A stretch of 64,000 nucleotides of DNA, taken from contig CAVUHL010000003.1 of assembly GCA_963741305.1 (NCBI GenBank), positions 6,572,001-6,636,000 of the forward strand, in the 5' to 3' direction. Under the pieces are notes generated by a model. It made no database searches, had not been told where the DNA came from, and worked only from the letters and a program-made list of their open reading frames with translations. A program made the translations under genes and the position numbers. Origin of the DNA: DATMER01 sp963741305. GTDB lineage: Bacteria > Acidobacteriota > Thermoanaerobaculia > Multivoradales > UBA5704. Position 1 is the stretch's first letter. Every line of letters starts with the position of its first letter. Below are positions 49,331 to 58,726 of this stretch, in pieces.

Positions 49331-50440
49331 CTACGCCCCGAAAAACTCCCGCACGGCCCCGCACACCCGCTCGTGCTCCTCGTTGGTGAGCTCGGGGAAG
49401 ATGGGCAGGCAGAGCACCTCTGTTGCCGCGGCGGTGGCCACGGCGAGGTCTCCGGGTTCCACGTGAATCTTCCCTTCCATCGCGGGCTGGTGGTGCAGCG
49501 GGGAGGGGTAGTGGACCGCCGAGGCCACGCTGCGGGACTTCAGGTGCTCCATCAACTCGTCGCGGCGCGCGGTGCGGATCGTGTACTGGTGGTAGACCGA
49601 GAGCGCTCCGGGCGGGTCGGGGATCAGCCGGATGTCTCCGACGCCGTTGAAGGCTCCGTGGTAGCGGCAGGCCAGCTCGCGGCGGCGGGTGTTGTCCTCC
49701 TCCAGCAGCTCAAGCCGGCAGTTCAGGACCGCGGCCTGGAGGCTGTCGAGACGGCTGTTCGTCCCCACCTCGACATGGTGGTAGCGGCCCTTCTGGCCGT
49801 GGTTCGCCAGCAGGTGGACCTTGGCGACCAGATCCTTGTCGTTGCCGGTCACGGCGCCGCCGTCTCCGTAGCAGCCCAGGTTCTTCGTGGGGTAGAAGCT
49901 CCAGGCGGCCAGGCTGCCGAAGCCTCCGACCCGCTTGCCTTTCCAGGCCGCGCCTTGGGCTTGCGCCGCGTCCTCGATCATCCAGATGCCGCGCTTTTCG
50001 CAGAGGGCCAGGGTGGCGTCCACGTCGATCGGCCGGCCGTAGAGGTGGACGGGGAGGAGCCCAACGGTCCGGTCGGTGATCCGCCGGGCCGCGTCCTCGG
50101 GGTCCAAATTCAGGGTTTCGGGATCGACGTCGGCGAAGACCGGCACGCCTCCCAGCAGGAGGACGGCCTCGGCCGTGGCGAAGAAGCTGAAGGCCGGGAC
50201 GATCACCTCGTCGCCGGGCCGCAGCTCCAAAGCCCGCAGGGCCAGCACAAGGGCGTCGGTGCCGTTGGCTAGCGCGGTGCAGGCCTTCACCCCCAGATAG
50301 CTGGCGTAGGCTGCCTCGAACTCCCGGACCTCGGGGCCCAGGATGAACGAGCTTTCGGACAGGATGCGCTGCCAGCGCTCTTCCAGCTTGGGCGCGATGC
50401 GGCGATGGACTCGGGGCAGGTCCAGGATTGGGACGTTCAC
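49331..50440 (-). CDS. DegT/DnrJ/EryC1/StrS-family PLP sugar aminotransferase
   Basis: 369 residues. VPILDLPRVHRRIAPKLEERWQRIL, TALANGTDALVLALRAL, IEDAAQAQGAAWKGKRVGGFGSLAAWSFYPTKNLGCYGDGGAV with the PLP lysine in YPTKN, and HHVEVGTNSRLDSLQAAVL fit the family. It aminates keto-sugars for LPS, O-antigen or glycan synthesis. Its ATG overlaps the end of the glycosyltransferase-like gene, so the two are co-transcribed. Confidence 0.93.
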   Translation of the reverse strand: MNVPILDLPRVHRRIAPKLEERWQRILSESSFILGPEVREFEAAYASYLGVKACTALANGTDALVLALRALELRPGDEVIVPAFSFFATAEAVLLLGGVPVFADVDPETLNLDPEDAARRITDRTVGLLPVHLYGRPIDVDATLALCEKRGIWMIEDAAQAQGAAWKGKRVGGFGSLAAWSFYPTKNLGCYGDGGAVTGNDKDLVAKVHLLANHGQKGRYHHVEVGTNSRLDSLQAAVLNCRLELLEEDNTRRRELACRYHGAFNGVGDIRLIPDPPGALSVYHQYTIRTARRDELMEHLKSRSVASAVHYPSPLHHQPAMEGKIHVEPGDLAVATAAATEVLCLPIFPELTNEEHERVCGAVREFFGA

Positions 50441-51993
50441 GGGGCGGGATTGTATGACAACGCGTACACGACGATCTCGTCGTCACCCATGGTGATGTTG
50501 TCGGGGATCTCCAGCCGGTGGATTGCCTGGAACCGCGGGTCGGAATCCAGCGCCGGCAGCCACTTGGGGAAAACGACGACGTAGTCCGGCCGCCTGCGGA
50601 CGATCGCCTCGGCCATGGCCTCCGCCCAGGGCAGGCCGGTCTCGGCCATGATCCGGCTCACCTCGTCCCGGATCTCGGGGTTGGCGATCGCCGCCAAGTC
50701 CAGGACCGGGTTGGGGAGCAGGAACTTGATCGCGCCGATGTCGTTGACCGCGAGCACCGCCTGCGGCGGCACCCGCCCGGCGAGCCAGCGGGCGATCTTC
50801 ACGTCGCTGTCTTCCACATTGGCCACGTTGCGGGCGTAGCGCATCGCTCCCTGGGTGAAGCCCCAGAGAGCGGTCGCGAGGATCAGCCCGGCGAGCAATG
50901 CTCCCAGGGGACGCCTCTTCAGCGCCCTGGCTGCCGGCTCGAGCCCCAGCATCCCGAGGACGATCACCACCGGCAGCAGGGGGAAGTAGTAGCGGCCGAA
51001 GTTGCCCATGAGCTTCGTGGGGCCGGGCGCCAGCAGCGAGTAGGCCAGGGGCAGGCCCGCGACCCAGAGGGCGGGGAGTAGCCCCCGGTCTTCACGAGTG
51101 CCCAGCCGGGCGATCAGGGCGACGATCCCGGCGCCCGTCAGGAGTGCCAGGAACGGCTGCGAGCGGAAGAAGACGCCGATCACCGTGTGCACGTATGAAA
51201 GGTTGGGCAGCATCTGGCGCAGCCCGGCCCCCTTGGCGCCGAAGGTCGTGGGCAGGAAGGAGCCTCCGGCCCAGCGGTAGGCCAGGAGCGGCCCGATCAG
51301 GGCCAGGGCGGCGAAGACGGTCCCCACCAGGATCGGCCGCAGCGGAGGCCGCCTCCAGACCAGCTCGTCATCTTCCCGGTCGAAGACGAGGAGCCGGTCG
51401 AAGAGCGCAAGGACCAGGAGGAGCAGGCCCTCCGGCCGGGCCAGCGAAGCCACGGCCAGCACGGCGATGGAGAGCGGCGGAGCTTCCGGACTCCGCCTCT
51501 CCCGAAGATGGAGGAGGAGGCCCCAGAGGGAGAGGAAGATGAAGAGAGGGATCTCCATGCCCGACAGCGCCGACCAGACCAGCCAGCTCGTGGTCAGCAT
51601 CAGGAACGCGGCCATCCCGGCGAGGCCTCGGCCGAGCCCCAGCTCCCGCGCCAGGCGCCAGGCGGCCGAGACGCTGGCCGCGTGGAAGGCGATGCCCAGG
51701 AGCTTGGTCCAGGCCAGGACGCTCCCGGGAAGGGGGATGAGCAGGGAGAGCAGCGCGGTCCAGAGCGGCGCGGTCGAGCCGGTCACCAGCTCCCCGGGGT
51801 TGTATGAGAGGCCCCAGCCCGCCGCCAGGTTGCGCGCGAACTGGAGATGGATCCAGCTGTCGTCCAGGGGGAACCCCAGCCCGCCCACGAGGAAGAGCTC
51901 GGCTCCCAGGTAGGCGAGGCAGGCCGCAACCGCTGCCGGGACCAGCCAGCGCGGAGGAGAAAAGGAGGTCTCGTTCAAGTCGGAGTGGAGCAT
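50437..51993 (-). CDS. Multi-pass membrane glycosyltransferase-like protein
   Basis: 518 residues, about 10-11 membrane helices. An early periplasmic loop GFPLDDSWIHLQFARNLAAGWGLSYNPGELVTGSTAPLWTALL has the Asp-rich and WG..NPGE features of GT-C/ArnT-like enzymes that use polyprenyl-phosphate sugars. A C-terminal soluble part (VKIARWLAGRVPPQAVLAVNDIGAIKF, PDYVVVFPKWLP) is periplasmic. It pairs with the sugar aminotransferase gene. Substrate unknown. Confidence 0.8.
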   Translation of the reverse strand: MLHSDLNETSFSPPRWLVPAAVAACLAYLGAELFLVGGLGFPLDDSWIHLQFARNLAAGWGLSYNPGELVTGSTAPLWTALLSLLIPLPGSVLAWTKLLGIAFHAASVSAAWRLARELGLGRGLAGMAAFLMLTTSWLVWSALSGMEIPLFIFLSLWGLLLHLRERRSPEAPPLSIAVLAVASLARPEGLLLLVLALFDRLLVFDREDDELVWRRPPLRPILVGTVFAALALIGPLLAYRWAGGSFLPTTFGAKGAGLRQMLPNLSYVHTVIGVFFRSQPFLALLTGAGIVALIARLGTREDRGLLPALWVAGLPLAYSLLAPGPTKLMGNFGRYYFPLLPVVIVLGMLGLEPAARALKRRPLGALLAGLILATALWGFTQGAMRYARNVANVEDSDVKIARWLAGRVPPQAVLAVNDIGAIKFLLPNPVLDLAAIANPEIRDEVSRIMAETGLPWAEAMAEAIVRRRPDYVVVFPKWLPALDSDPRFQAIHRLEIPDNITMGDDEIVVYALSYNPAP

Positions 51994-52026
51994 ACCTGAC
52001 CTATTGACTTATTATCATGCGCGCCG

Positions 52027-53466
52027 ATGCCACGACCAATCTGGACGCCCTTCCAACGCCGCCGGCGCGCGGCTGCCCGCGCCGCCCTCTACGGGAGCCT
52101 GATCCTCGTAGCGGGGATCACGTGGCTGCTCGTCTCCTGGCTCAACCGGCCGCTCGAGGGCTCGGTCCTCGAGAACTGGGTCGAGACCGACTACCGGAAC
52201 CTGCCCGAGGTCCAGCTCCTGCGGGACTATGTGCGGATCGACACCAGCGAGGCCACCGGCGACGAGATCGCGGGCGCGCGCTTCCTCGCCTCCCGGCTGG
52301 AGAAGGCCGGCATCCCCTCCCGCCTGGAGGTCGTGGGCGAGCGCAAGGCGAACCTCTACGCCCTGCTCGAAGGGAAGGATCCCCGGCCGCTCGTCCTGCA
52401 CAACCACATCGACGTGGAGGACGTGAAGCCGGAGGAGTGGTTCCATCCTCCGTTCGAGGCGTTCATCGACACGCCGTGGATGTACGGCCGCGGCGTGTTC
52501 GACATGAAGAGCGTGGCCGTCGCCCAGCTCCTCGCCATGGTCGACCTCAAGGAGAGCGGCCGGCCGCTCGAGCGCTCGGTCCTCTTCCTGGCCACGAGCA
52601 GCGAGGAGCGCGGCAGCCGCCTCGGCGTGCGCCGCCTCATCGCCGAGGACCCGGAGGGGGTGCGCCGCTTCTGGGCGGTCCTCACCGAGGGTGGCGTGGT
52701 CGAGGCGCGGGCACGCGACGAGATCAAGTTCTGGGGGACCGAGATCGGCCAGAAGCGCTACGTCGACCTCCTCGTCTGCGCTCCGGAGCGCGAGCCTCTG
52801 GAGGAGCTCCGGGAGACGCTCAGGGAGACCGGCTACACCGCGACCGACCTCAAGATCGTCCCCGAGGTCAGGGAGGTCCTGAAGACCTACACGCCCACCC
52901 GCGACCACAGCGAGCTCCGCGGCCTGCTGGAGGACCCGGATGCCACCATCCGGGACGTGGCCGCCTTCCGCAAGCTGCCGTCCTATCTGCAGTCCTTCTT
53001 CCGCAACGAGGCCGTCCCCTTCAAGGTGCAGGAGGCTGCCGGCGGCGGCTGGCAGCTCCTGATCAAGATCCATCTCCTGCCCGGGGCGAAGCTCGAGGAG
53101 GAGATGCCGAAGCTCGTGCCGGCCTGGATGCTCGCCGGCCTCAGCTACACCCTGGACGAGCCGCCCGCCGTGGCGAGCAGCTCCACCGCGCATCCTGCCT
53201 ACCGCGCGATCATCGGGACGCTGTCGGAGCACTATCCAGACGCGCCTACGGGGCCGTACTTCCTGCCGTGGACGGCCACCGACTCGCGCTTCTTCCGTTC
53301 GGTGGGAGTGCCCTCCTACGGCTTCTCGCCCTTCCTCATCATGAACACCGACACCTTGCAGGTGGACAAGGCCAACGAGCGCTTCGCGCTACCCGGGTTC
53401 GTGGACGGAGTTAAGGTCTACCGCGGCCTCGTCCGGCGGCTCGTCCTGGATCCCGGACAGGAGTGA
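52027..53466 (+). CDS. Membrane-anchored M20-family metallopeptidase
   Basis: 479 residues. An N-terminal membrane helix (AALYGSLILVAGITWLLVSWLN), then the M20 core: LVLHNHIDVEDVKPEEW (metal His, Asp), MYGRGVFDMKSVAVAQL, LFLATSSEERGSRLGVRRL (catalytic Glu pair), and TATDSRFFRSVGVPSYGFSPF near the end. Typical di-zinc hydrolases of peptides or acyl-amino acids. A C-terminal helix VYRGLVRRLVL is present. It precedes a sigma54-controlled pilin gene; a second M20 gene precedes the second pilin. Confidence 0.9.
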   Translation: MPRPIWTPFQRRRRAAARAALYGSLILVAGITWLLVSWLNRPLEGSVLENWVETDYRNLPEVQLLRDYVRIDTSEATGDEIAGARFLASRLEKAGIPSRLEVVGERKANLYALLEGKDPRPLVLHNHIDVEDVKPEEWFHPPFEAFIDTPWMYGRGVFDMKSVAVAQLLAMVDLKESGRPLERSVLFLATSSEERGSRLGVRRLIAEDPEGVRRFWAVLTEGGVVEARARDEIKFWGTEIGQKRYVDLLVCAPEREPLEELRETLRETGYTATDLKIVPEVREVLKTYTPTRDHSELRGLLEDPDATIRDVAAFRKLPSYLQSFFRNEAVPFKVQEAAGGGWQLLIKIHLLPGAKLEEEMPKLVPAWMLAGLSYTLDEPPAVASSSTAHPAYRAIIGTLSEHYPDAPTGPYFLPWTATDSRFFRSVGVPSYGFSPFLIMNTDTLQVDKANERFALPGFVDGVKVYRGLVRRLVLDPGQE

Positions 53467-53553
53467 CACTGGATGTCACCGGCGGCTTGCAAGCGCTGTC
53501 ACTTTTTGTCGGAGTTTCCGAGGCAACACACGAAGAATCAATGACTTAGGGGC

Positions 53554-53570
53554 TGGCATCGCCCCTGCTA
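53554..53570 (+). promoter_or_regulatory. Sigma54 (-24/-12) promoter of pilin gene 1
   Basis: TGGCATCGCCCCTGCTA: GG at 53555-53556 and GC at 53567-53568, exactly 10 bases apart. Upstream (53468-53512) are TGTC-containing motifs such as GATGTCACC and GCTGTCACTTTTTGTC, resembling PilR boxes. Confidence 0.75.
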
Positions 53571-53651
53571 TACCTCTCTGGCGAACGGAGTGGGCGCCCC
53601 AAGGAAAGATCCGGGGGGACAGCTTTTGAAACCACGGAGGAGACCGTACTC

Positions 53652-54176
53652 ATGTTGACCAAGATCCGGAACCGTCAGAAGGGCTTCACCCTGATCGAGC
53701 TGCTGATCGTCATCGCGATCATCGGCATTATCGCGGCGCTGCTGATCCCGAACTTCCTGGACGCGCTCCAGAAGGCGAAGCAGAAGAGGACCGTAGCCGA
53801 CGTGCGCAACACCGGCACGGCCATGTTCTCGTGGCTGACCGACCAGGTGGGCGCTGCGGCCGCCGGCGCTTCGGCGTCGGATGTGGTCCTCACCTCCTAC
53901 CTGTCGCCGCTGACCGGCGCGGCTGTCGGCAGCATCCTGGTCCCCCAGTACATGCAGGAAGTGCCGAACGTCGACGGCTGGAAGACGCCGTACGAGTACT
54001 ATCTGAAGACTGCCGCCCCGCTCGATCCGCAGGTCATGGCGATCCGCAGCCTGGGCCGCAACAAGAGCGTCAACGGCAGCACCACGTACTCGGTCACCTC
54101 GTTCGATCCGACCGATTACGACCAGGACATCGTCTGGGCCGACGGCTTCTTCGTCCGCTGGCCCCAGAAGCGGTAA
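53652..54176 (+). CDS. pilA: Type IV pilin-like protein 1
   Basis: 174 residues. Prepilin leader MLTKIRNRQKG cleaved before FTLIELLIVIAIIGI (Phe1, Glu5), then a long helix LLIPNFLDALQKAKQKRTVADVRNTGTAMFSWL. The C-terminal globular part contains VDGWKTPYEYYLK and FDPTDYDQDIVWADGFFVRWPQ. This minor-pilin/PulG-like head with DYDQDIVW is shared with the protein at 55795. It forms or primes pili or a secretion pseudopilus. Sigma54 promoter upstream and terminator downstream, so it is a single-gene unit. Confidence 0.9.
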   Translation: MLTKIRNRQKGFTLIELLIVIAIIGIIAALLIPNFLDALQKAKQKRTVADVRNTGTAMFSWLTDQVGAAAAGASASDVVLTSYLSPLTGAAVGSILVPQYMQEVPNVDGWKTPYEYYLKTAAPLDPQVMAIRSLGRNKSVNGSTTYSVTSFDPTDYDQDIVWADGFFVRWPQKR

Positions 54177-54227
54177 AGACAGCGGCAAGACGCAGTACGC
54201 AACGGAAAGAATACTCCCTCCTCAGAA

Positions 54228-54259
54228 GGGGCGCCCGGTTGGTGGCGCCCCCTTTTTTT
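54228..54259 (+). terminator. Rho-independent terminator after pilin 1
   Basis: GGGGCGCC (54228-54235) pairs with GGCGCCCC (54244-54251), followed by TTTTTTT. Confidence 0.92.
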
Positions 54260-54279
54260 GTCTAGACTTGCCCGCCGCG

Positions 54280-55647
54280 ATGCTCAAAACACTGAAGGCC
54301 CTCGTCATCGCCCTGGCGATATTCGCTCTGCCCGGCGCCCGGCCCCTGGAGCTGTCCGAGCCTGCCCGCTGGCTGCAGGCCTACCTGCGTATCGACACCA
54401 CGAACCCGCCGGGCCGGGAGCATCTGGCGGCCGCGTACCTGGCCGGCATCCTGAAGCGCGAGGGCATCCCGTCGCACGTGGCCCGCACCCCTGACGGGCG
54501 TGCCAACCTCTGGGCGCGGCTGTCGTCGCCCCGCAGCAACGGCCGGGCCGTCGTGCTGCTCCATCACATGGACGTGGTCGCTCCCGGTCCGGGCTGGACC
54601 GTCCGCCCCTTCGGCGGCGAGGTCCGCGACGGACGCCTGTGGGGCCGCGGCGCTCTCGACGACAAGAGCCTGGGCATCGCGCAGCTCGCCGCCTTCGTCG
54701 AGCTGAAGCGGCGGCGGGTGCCGATCGAGCGCGACGTGATCTTCCTCGCGGTGGCCGACGAGGAGAGCGGCGGCCTGCGCGGTGCCTCCTGGCTGCTGCA
54801 GAACCGGCCGGAGATGTTCCACGGGGTTGAGGCGGTGCTGGGCGAGGGGGGGCGCGCCCAAGCCGTCGGCGAGCGGCTCCTCTGGTGGGGGATCGAGGTG
54901 GCTCAGAAGCGCCCTCTCTGGCTGGAGGCCTCCACGGCCGGGCGCGGCGGCCATGCCTCGGGGCTCAATCCGCAGAGCGCCAACCACCAGCTCATCCAGG
55001 GGCTCGCCCGGATGCTTCAACGCCCCATCCGCTGGCGGGTCACGCCGCCGGCCCGCAATTACCTGCAAGCTATCGCGCCGCTCCACAACGACCACTGGAA
55101 GCGCGTCCTGGGGGACATCGACAAGGTGGTCGGCCCCGGCGGACCGAGCGAGTTCCTGTTCCCCGGCATGGCCAACCTGTTCGTGGACACCGTGCAGGTG
55201 ACGGTCCTGCGCGGCGGCGAACGGATCAATGTCACCCCTGACCGGGCCTCGGCGCGCATCGACGTGCGGCTGTTGCCCGACACGGACGCCAACGCTTTCC
55301 TGAAGGAGATCGAGGGTGCGCTGGGCGATGGCTTCCAAGTCAAGGTACTGGTGACCTCGCCCCCGGCCCCGCCCTCTCCTGCCGCGGGCCGCCTCTACGG
55401 CGCCTTGCGGAAGGTGCTTTCGGCCGACGCGCCGGTCGTCCCGACCTTCATCCCCGGCTTCACCGACTCGCGCTTCTTCCGTGAGCGGCGGATCCCGGCC
55501 TACGGTGTGACGACCTTCGCCCTGGCCGGCGAGGACCTGCGGGGCATCCATGGACCGGACGAGCGCATCCCCCTGGACGAGCTCGACCGCGGAGTGGAGC
55601 GGATGCGCCGCGTGGTGGCGGGCTATGCCGGGCCCGGCGGGAACTGA
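54280..55647 (+). CDS. Secreted M20-family metallopeptidase
   Basis: 455 residues from ATG 54280, with a signal peptide (LKTLKALVIALAIFALPGARP). M20 motifs: VVLLHHMDVVAPGPGWTVRPF, LWGRGALDDKSLGIAQLAAF, VIFLAVADEESGGLRGASWLL, and FTDSRFFRERRIPAYGVTTFAL. Active-site residues are complete. A dimerisation lid lies in the middle (LEASTAGRGGHASGLNPQSANHQLIQG). A second M20 gene in the same locus, again followed by a pilin. It may act on extracytoplasmic peptides. Confidence 0.92.
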   Translation: MLKTLKALVIALAIFALPGARPLELSEPARWLQAYLRIDTTNPPGREHLAAAYLAGILKREGIPSHVARTPDGRANLWARLSSPRSNGRAVVLLHHMDVVAPGPGWTVRPFGGEVRDGRLWGRGALDDKSLGIAQLAAFVELKRRRVPIERDVIFLAVADEESGGLRGASWLLQNRPEMFHGVEAVLGEGGRAQAVGERLLWWGIEVAQKRPLWLEASTAGRGGHASGLNPQSANHQLIQGLARMLQRPIRWRVTPPARNYLQAIAPLHNDHWKRVLGDIDKVVGPGGPSEFLFPGMANLFVDTVQVTVLRGGERINVTPDRASARIDVRLLPDTDANAFLKEIEGALGDGFQVKVLVTSPPAPPSPAAGRLYGALRKVLSADAPVVPTFIPGFTDSRFFRERRIPAYGVTTFALAGEDLRGIHGPDERIPLDELDRGVERMRRVVAGYAGPGGN

Positions 55648-55742
55648 CACGTCTTGTCCGCGGCTGACGTTTTTTGTCCTAACAGACCTATGCGCACGAG
55701 TGCAAGTAGCTGAACTATATGGACTTGCAGGTTCGCCTGTCC

Positions 55743-55758
55743 TGGCACATGCTTTGCC
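55743..55758 (+). promoter_or_regulatory. Sigma54 (-24/-12) promoter of pilin gene 2
   Basis: TGGCACATGCTTTGCC: GG at 55744-55745, GC at 55756-55757, 10 bases apart; near-consensus TGGCAC...TTTGC. The motif GCTGACGTTTTTTGTC upstream (about 55663) matches GCTGTCACTTTTTGTC ahead of pilin 1. Confidence 0.78.
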
Positions 55759-55794
55759 CTAAGGGATCTCGTACATTAATTGGAGGGCGTTGAG

Positions 55795-56322
55795 ATGCGC
55801 AGGGCGACAGCCGCACAGAAGGGCTTCACGCTCATCGAGTTGTTGATCGTGATCGCTATCATCGGCATCATCGTCTCGATGCTGATCCCCAACCTGCTGG
55901 ATGCGATGCAGAAGGCGAAGCAGAAGCGGACCATTGCGGACGTCCGGATCACCGGTACGGCCATGTTCTCCTGGTTGACGGACCAGGTGGGCGCGGCGGC
56001 GGCGGGACAGGCCAACTCCAACGTGGTCCTCGGGTCGTACGGCTCGCCGAGGACGGCGGCCTCTCTGGAAAGCCTGCTGGCGCCGAACTACCTGCAGGTC
56101 GTGCCGCCGATCGACGGTTGGAAGTTCCCTTACGAGTACTACCTCAAGACGGGGTCCCTGGTGCACGAGCGCCAGATCATGCTGATCCGCAGCCAGGGGC
56201 GGAACAAGGCCTTCTCGACAAGTGATTACACCGTGACCTCGTTCGAGTCGACGGATTACGACCAGGACATCGTCTGGGCCGACGGCTTCATGGTGCGCTG
56301 GCCGTCGCCGAAGGGGGGCTGA
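55795..56322 (+). CDS. pilA: Type IV pilin-like protein 2
   Basis: 175 residues from ATG 55795 with GGAGGG upstream. Leader MRRATAAQKG then FTLIELLIVIAIIGIIVSMLIPNLLDAMQKAKQKRTIADVRITGTAMFSWLTDQVGAAAAG. The head includes VVPPIDGWKFPYEYYLK and FESTDYDQDIVWADGFMVRWP, closely related to pilin 1. Followed with an 8-base gap by the YfhO-like gene, so it is in a longer unit. Confidence 0.9.
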   Translation: MRRATAAQKGFTLIELLIVIAIIGIIVSMLIPNLLDAMQKAKQKRTIADVRITGTAMFSWLTDQVGAAAAGQANSNVVLGSYGSPRTAASLESLLAPNYLQVVPPIDGWKFPYEYYLKTGSLVHERQIMLIRSQGRNKAFSTSDYTVTSFESTDYDQDIVWADGFMVRWPSPKGG

Positions 56323-56329
56323 GGGTTCT

Positions 56330-58714
56330 TTGCGCCGCCTGGCCGGGATTGTTGCCACCGGCCTGCCGGTCCTGCTCGGCGCGGCTTGGCTGCTGAGCCT
56401 CTTCGCGCCGCTGCTCTCGCCCGGGACGATCCTGGCGAACCGGGACGTCCCGCTGTTCCACCTCCCCCTGCGGGCTGCGTTCCACTGGCTGGCGGAGGAG
56501 GGCCTGCCGGTCTGGAACCCGTGGCTCAACGGCGGCCAGCCGGTGCTGTCGAACCCGAGCTACGCGGCCTTCTATCCGCCGAGCTGGCTCGCTCTCGCGC
56601 TGCCGCCTGCCTACGCCCTCAACCTGCTGGTCGTGCTCCACGCGGCCGTCGCGTTCGCCGGAGCCTGGTGGCTGGCCCGGCGCCTGGGCTCGGGCCGGGC
56701 CGGTGCGGCCCTGGCGGCCGTGGGCTACATTGGGAGCGGCAGCCTGCTTTCGTTGATCAGCGCCCTGACGCTGTTCTGCAGCATGGCGTGGTTCCCCTGG
56801 TTCCTGGGCTGGACCGATGCCGCGCTACGGGCGGAGCCAGGTAGATGGCGCCGGCCCGCGTTGCTGGCGGGCGTCGCCCTCGCCCTCCAGCTCCTGAACG
56901 GCGAGCCGGTGACGGTGGTGATGAGCGGCCTCGGCCTCCTGGCCCTTGCGGCGGCATCGCTGACCGGAGGGGGCCGCCCGCGTGCTGTTTTCCGGCTCCT
57001 GGTCCCCCTGACCCTTGCGGTGGCGCTCGCCGCGGTCCAATGGCTTCCGACCGGCGCGCGCTTCGCAGGTTCTCCCCGGGCAGGGGGCCTGGATGCGCAG
57101 AGGGCCACGGTCTGGTCGGCCCCGCCGGCCCGGCTGGTGGAGCTGGCCTTCCCCCGCTTCTTCGGCGACCCCATGCGCGACCAGGAAGGGCTGTTCTTCG
57201 GCTGGAACCTGCACGACCGGGACTTCCCGTACGTCCCCTCGGTCTATCCGGGCCTGCTCCTCGCGGTCCTGGGGATCGCGGCCCTCGCCCGCTGGCCGGT
57301 GCCGCGGCGTGCGGCCTGGGCCCTGGCCCTGGCCGCTGGCGCCTTCCTCGCCCTGGGGCGCCACAATCCGCTCTTCGAGCCGCTGCGGGAGGCGATCCCA
57401 TTGCTGGGCGTGCTCCGCTTCCCCGAGAAATTCGCGGTCCTGACCGTGGCCGCCCTCACTTTCTGCGGTGCTCTGGGGTGGGACTGGCTGCTGCGGGAGC
57501 GGCGGGCGGGCCGGCCGGAGCGGGCCGACTTCCCCCTCGCCCTGTCGCTGGTCCTGCTCGCCACCGCCGGGGCGGTCACCGCCCTGCTCTACCGGGTCCC
57601 CCGGCTGGCGGACTGGTTCGTGCGCAGCTACGGCGAGCCCGGCCTGGGTCCGGAAGGGGCGGCGCGGGGTGTGGCCTACCTGCGGGGCGAGGGGTGGGCT
57701 GCCCTGGCAACCGCGGCAGCGGTGGCCGTGCTCCTGGCCCTCTGCCGCTGGCGCCGGCCGCCGGACCGGCTGCTCGCCGCCGGCGCCACGGTCCTGCTCG
57801 CAGCCGACCTCTGGCACTACGGGCATGGTCTCGTGGAAACCGCGCCGGCCGCCATCTTCGAGGGGCCGCCACCGGTCGCCATGCCCGCGCCGGAGACCCG
57901 GCTCTTCGTCCAGGAGGGCACCGATGACGAGCCCGAGCCCGTGCCGCGGCGGGGTGGCTCCGCCGCCTCGGTGCGCATGCTGGTGCGGCGGATGGAGCCT
58001 TACAGCGCCGTGCTCTGGCGCATCCCGTACGGCCTCAACGAGGATTTCGATCTGATGCTCACTCCCTGGGGGGCGCGCGCCCTGGAGGCCCTGCACCAGG
58101 ACTGGCGCCGCGATCCGAACGATGCGTGGCGCTTCCTGGGGGTGTGGAGCATAAGCAGGGTCCTGCTGCGCAAGGACCTGGCCGCCTGGACCGCCGAGGT
58201 GGCCCGCGACCCCGACGCGCCGATCATGCGGGAGCTGGACAACCCGTTCGTCCTCCCGCGTCACCGCTTCGTGCCGCGCGTGACCTTCCATGCCGATCCC
58301 GGATCGGCCCTGGCCGCGGCGCGGGCCTCGCGCTATGCGGTGATGCGGCACGAGCACGCCGTCCGGAGTGGAGCTCCAGTGGGAGAGAAGGCCTTCCCGC
58401 GCATGCCCCAGCCGCTGGAGCTGGAGGAGCAGGGGGGCCGTCTCCGCCTGCGCTACCGCTCGGAGTCGCCCGCTTTCTTCGTCCTCGCCGAGACCTTCGA
58501 CGAGGGCTGGCAGGCCAGGTTGGAGAAGGCCGGGGGCACGCCGCTGCCGGTCTACCCCACCGCCGCCGGCCAGATCGGGGTCGAGCTGCCCGCGGGCGAG
58601 CACGTCCTCGAGCTGCGCTACCGTGAGCGCCTGCTCCCTCTCGGAACCGCCGTCACCCTCGCAACTCTCGCCTTCGTGCTCGGCGCGCTGCTCCTGGACC
58701 GGCGGAGCCGGTAG
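56330..58714 (+). CDS. YfhO-like multi-pass membrane protein
   Basis: 794 residues from TTG 56330, 10-12 membrane helices. Opening ANRDVPLFHLPLRAAFHWLAEEGLPVWNPWLNGGQPVLSNPSYAAFYPPSWLAL is the YfhO signature (GT-C like fold with WNPWLNGG). A later soluble part (PAPETRLFVQEGTDDEPEP) and a C-terminal beta domain (LRLRYRSESPAFFVLAETFDEGWQARL) are periplasmic. YfhO proteins are implicated in glycosylation of envelope polymers. A pilin-modifying role is possible here but inferred only from position. Confidence 0.85.
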   Translation: MRRLAGIVATGLPVLLGAAWLLSLFAPLLSPGTILANRDVPLFHLPLRAAFHWLAEEGLPVWNPWLNGGQPVLSNPSYAAFYPPSWLALALPPAYALNLLVVLHAAVAFAGAWWLARRLGSGRAGAALAAVGYIGSGSLLSLISALTLFCSMAWFPWFLGWTDAALRAEPGRWRRPALLAGVALALQLLNGEPVTVVMSGLGLLALAAASLTGGGRPRAVFRLLVPLTLAVALAAVQWLPTGARFAGSPRAGGLDAQRATVWSAPPARLVELAFPRFFGDPMRDQEGLFFGWNLHDRDFPYVPSVYPGLLLAVLGIAALARWPVPRRAAWALALAAGAFLALGRHNPLFEPLREAIPLLGVLRFPEKFAVLTVAALTFCGALGWDWLLRERRAGRPERADFPLALSLVLLATAGAVTALLYRVPRLADWFVRSYGEPGLGPEGAARGVAYLRGEGWAALATAAAVAVLLALCRWRRPPDRLLAAGATVLLAADLWHYGHGLVETAPAAIFEGPPPVAMPAPETRLFVQEGTDDEPEPVPRRGGSAASVRMLVRRMEPYSAVLWRIPYGLNEDFDLMLTPWGARALEALHQDWRRDPNDAWRFLGVWSISRVLLRKDLAAWTAEVARDPDAPIMRELDNPFVLPRHRFVPRVTFHADPGSALAAARASRYAVMRHEHAVRSGAPVGEKAFPRMPQPLELEEQGGRLRLRYRSESPAFFVLAETFDEGWQARLEKAGGTPLPVYPTAAGQIGVELPAGEHVLELRYRERLLPLGTAVTLATLAFVLGALLLDRRSR

Positions 58715-58726
58715 AATCACCCTACT

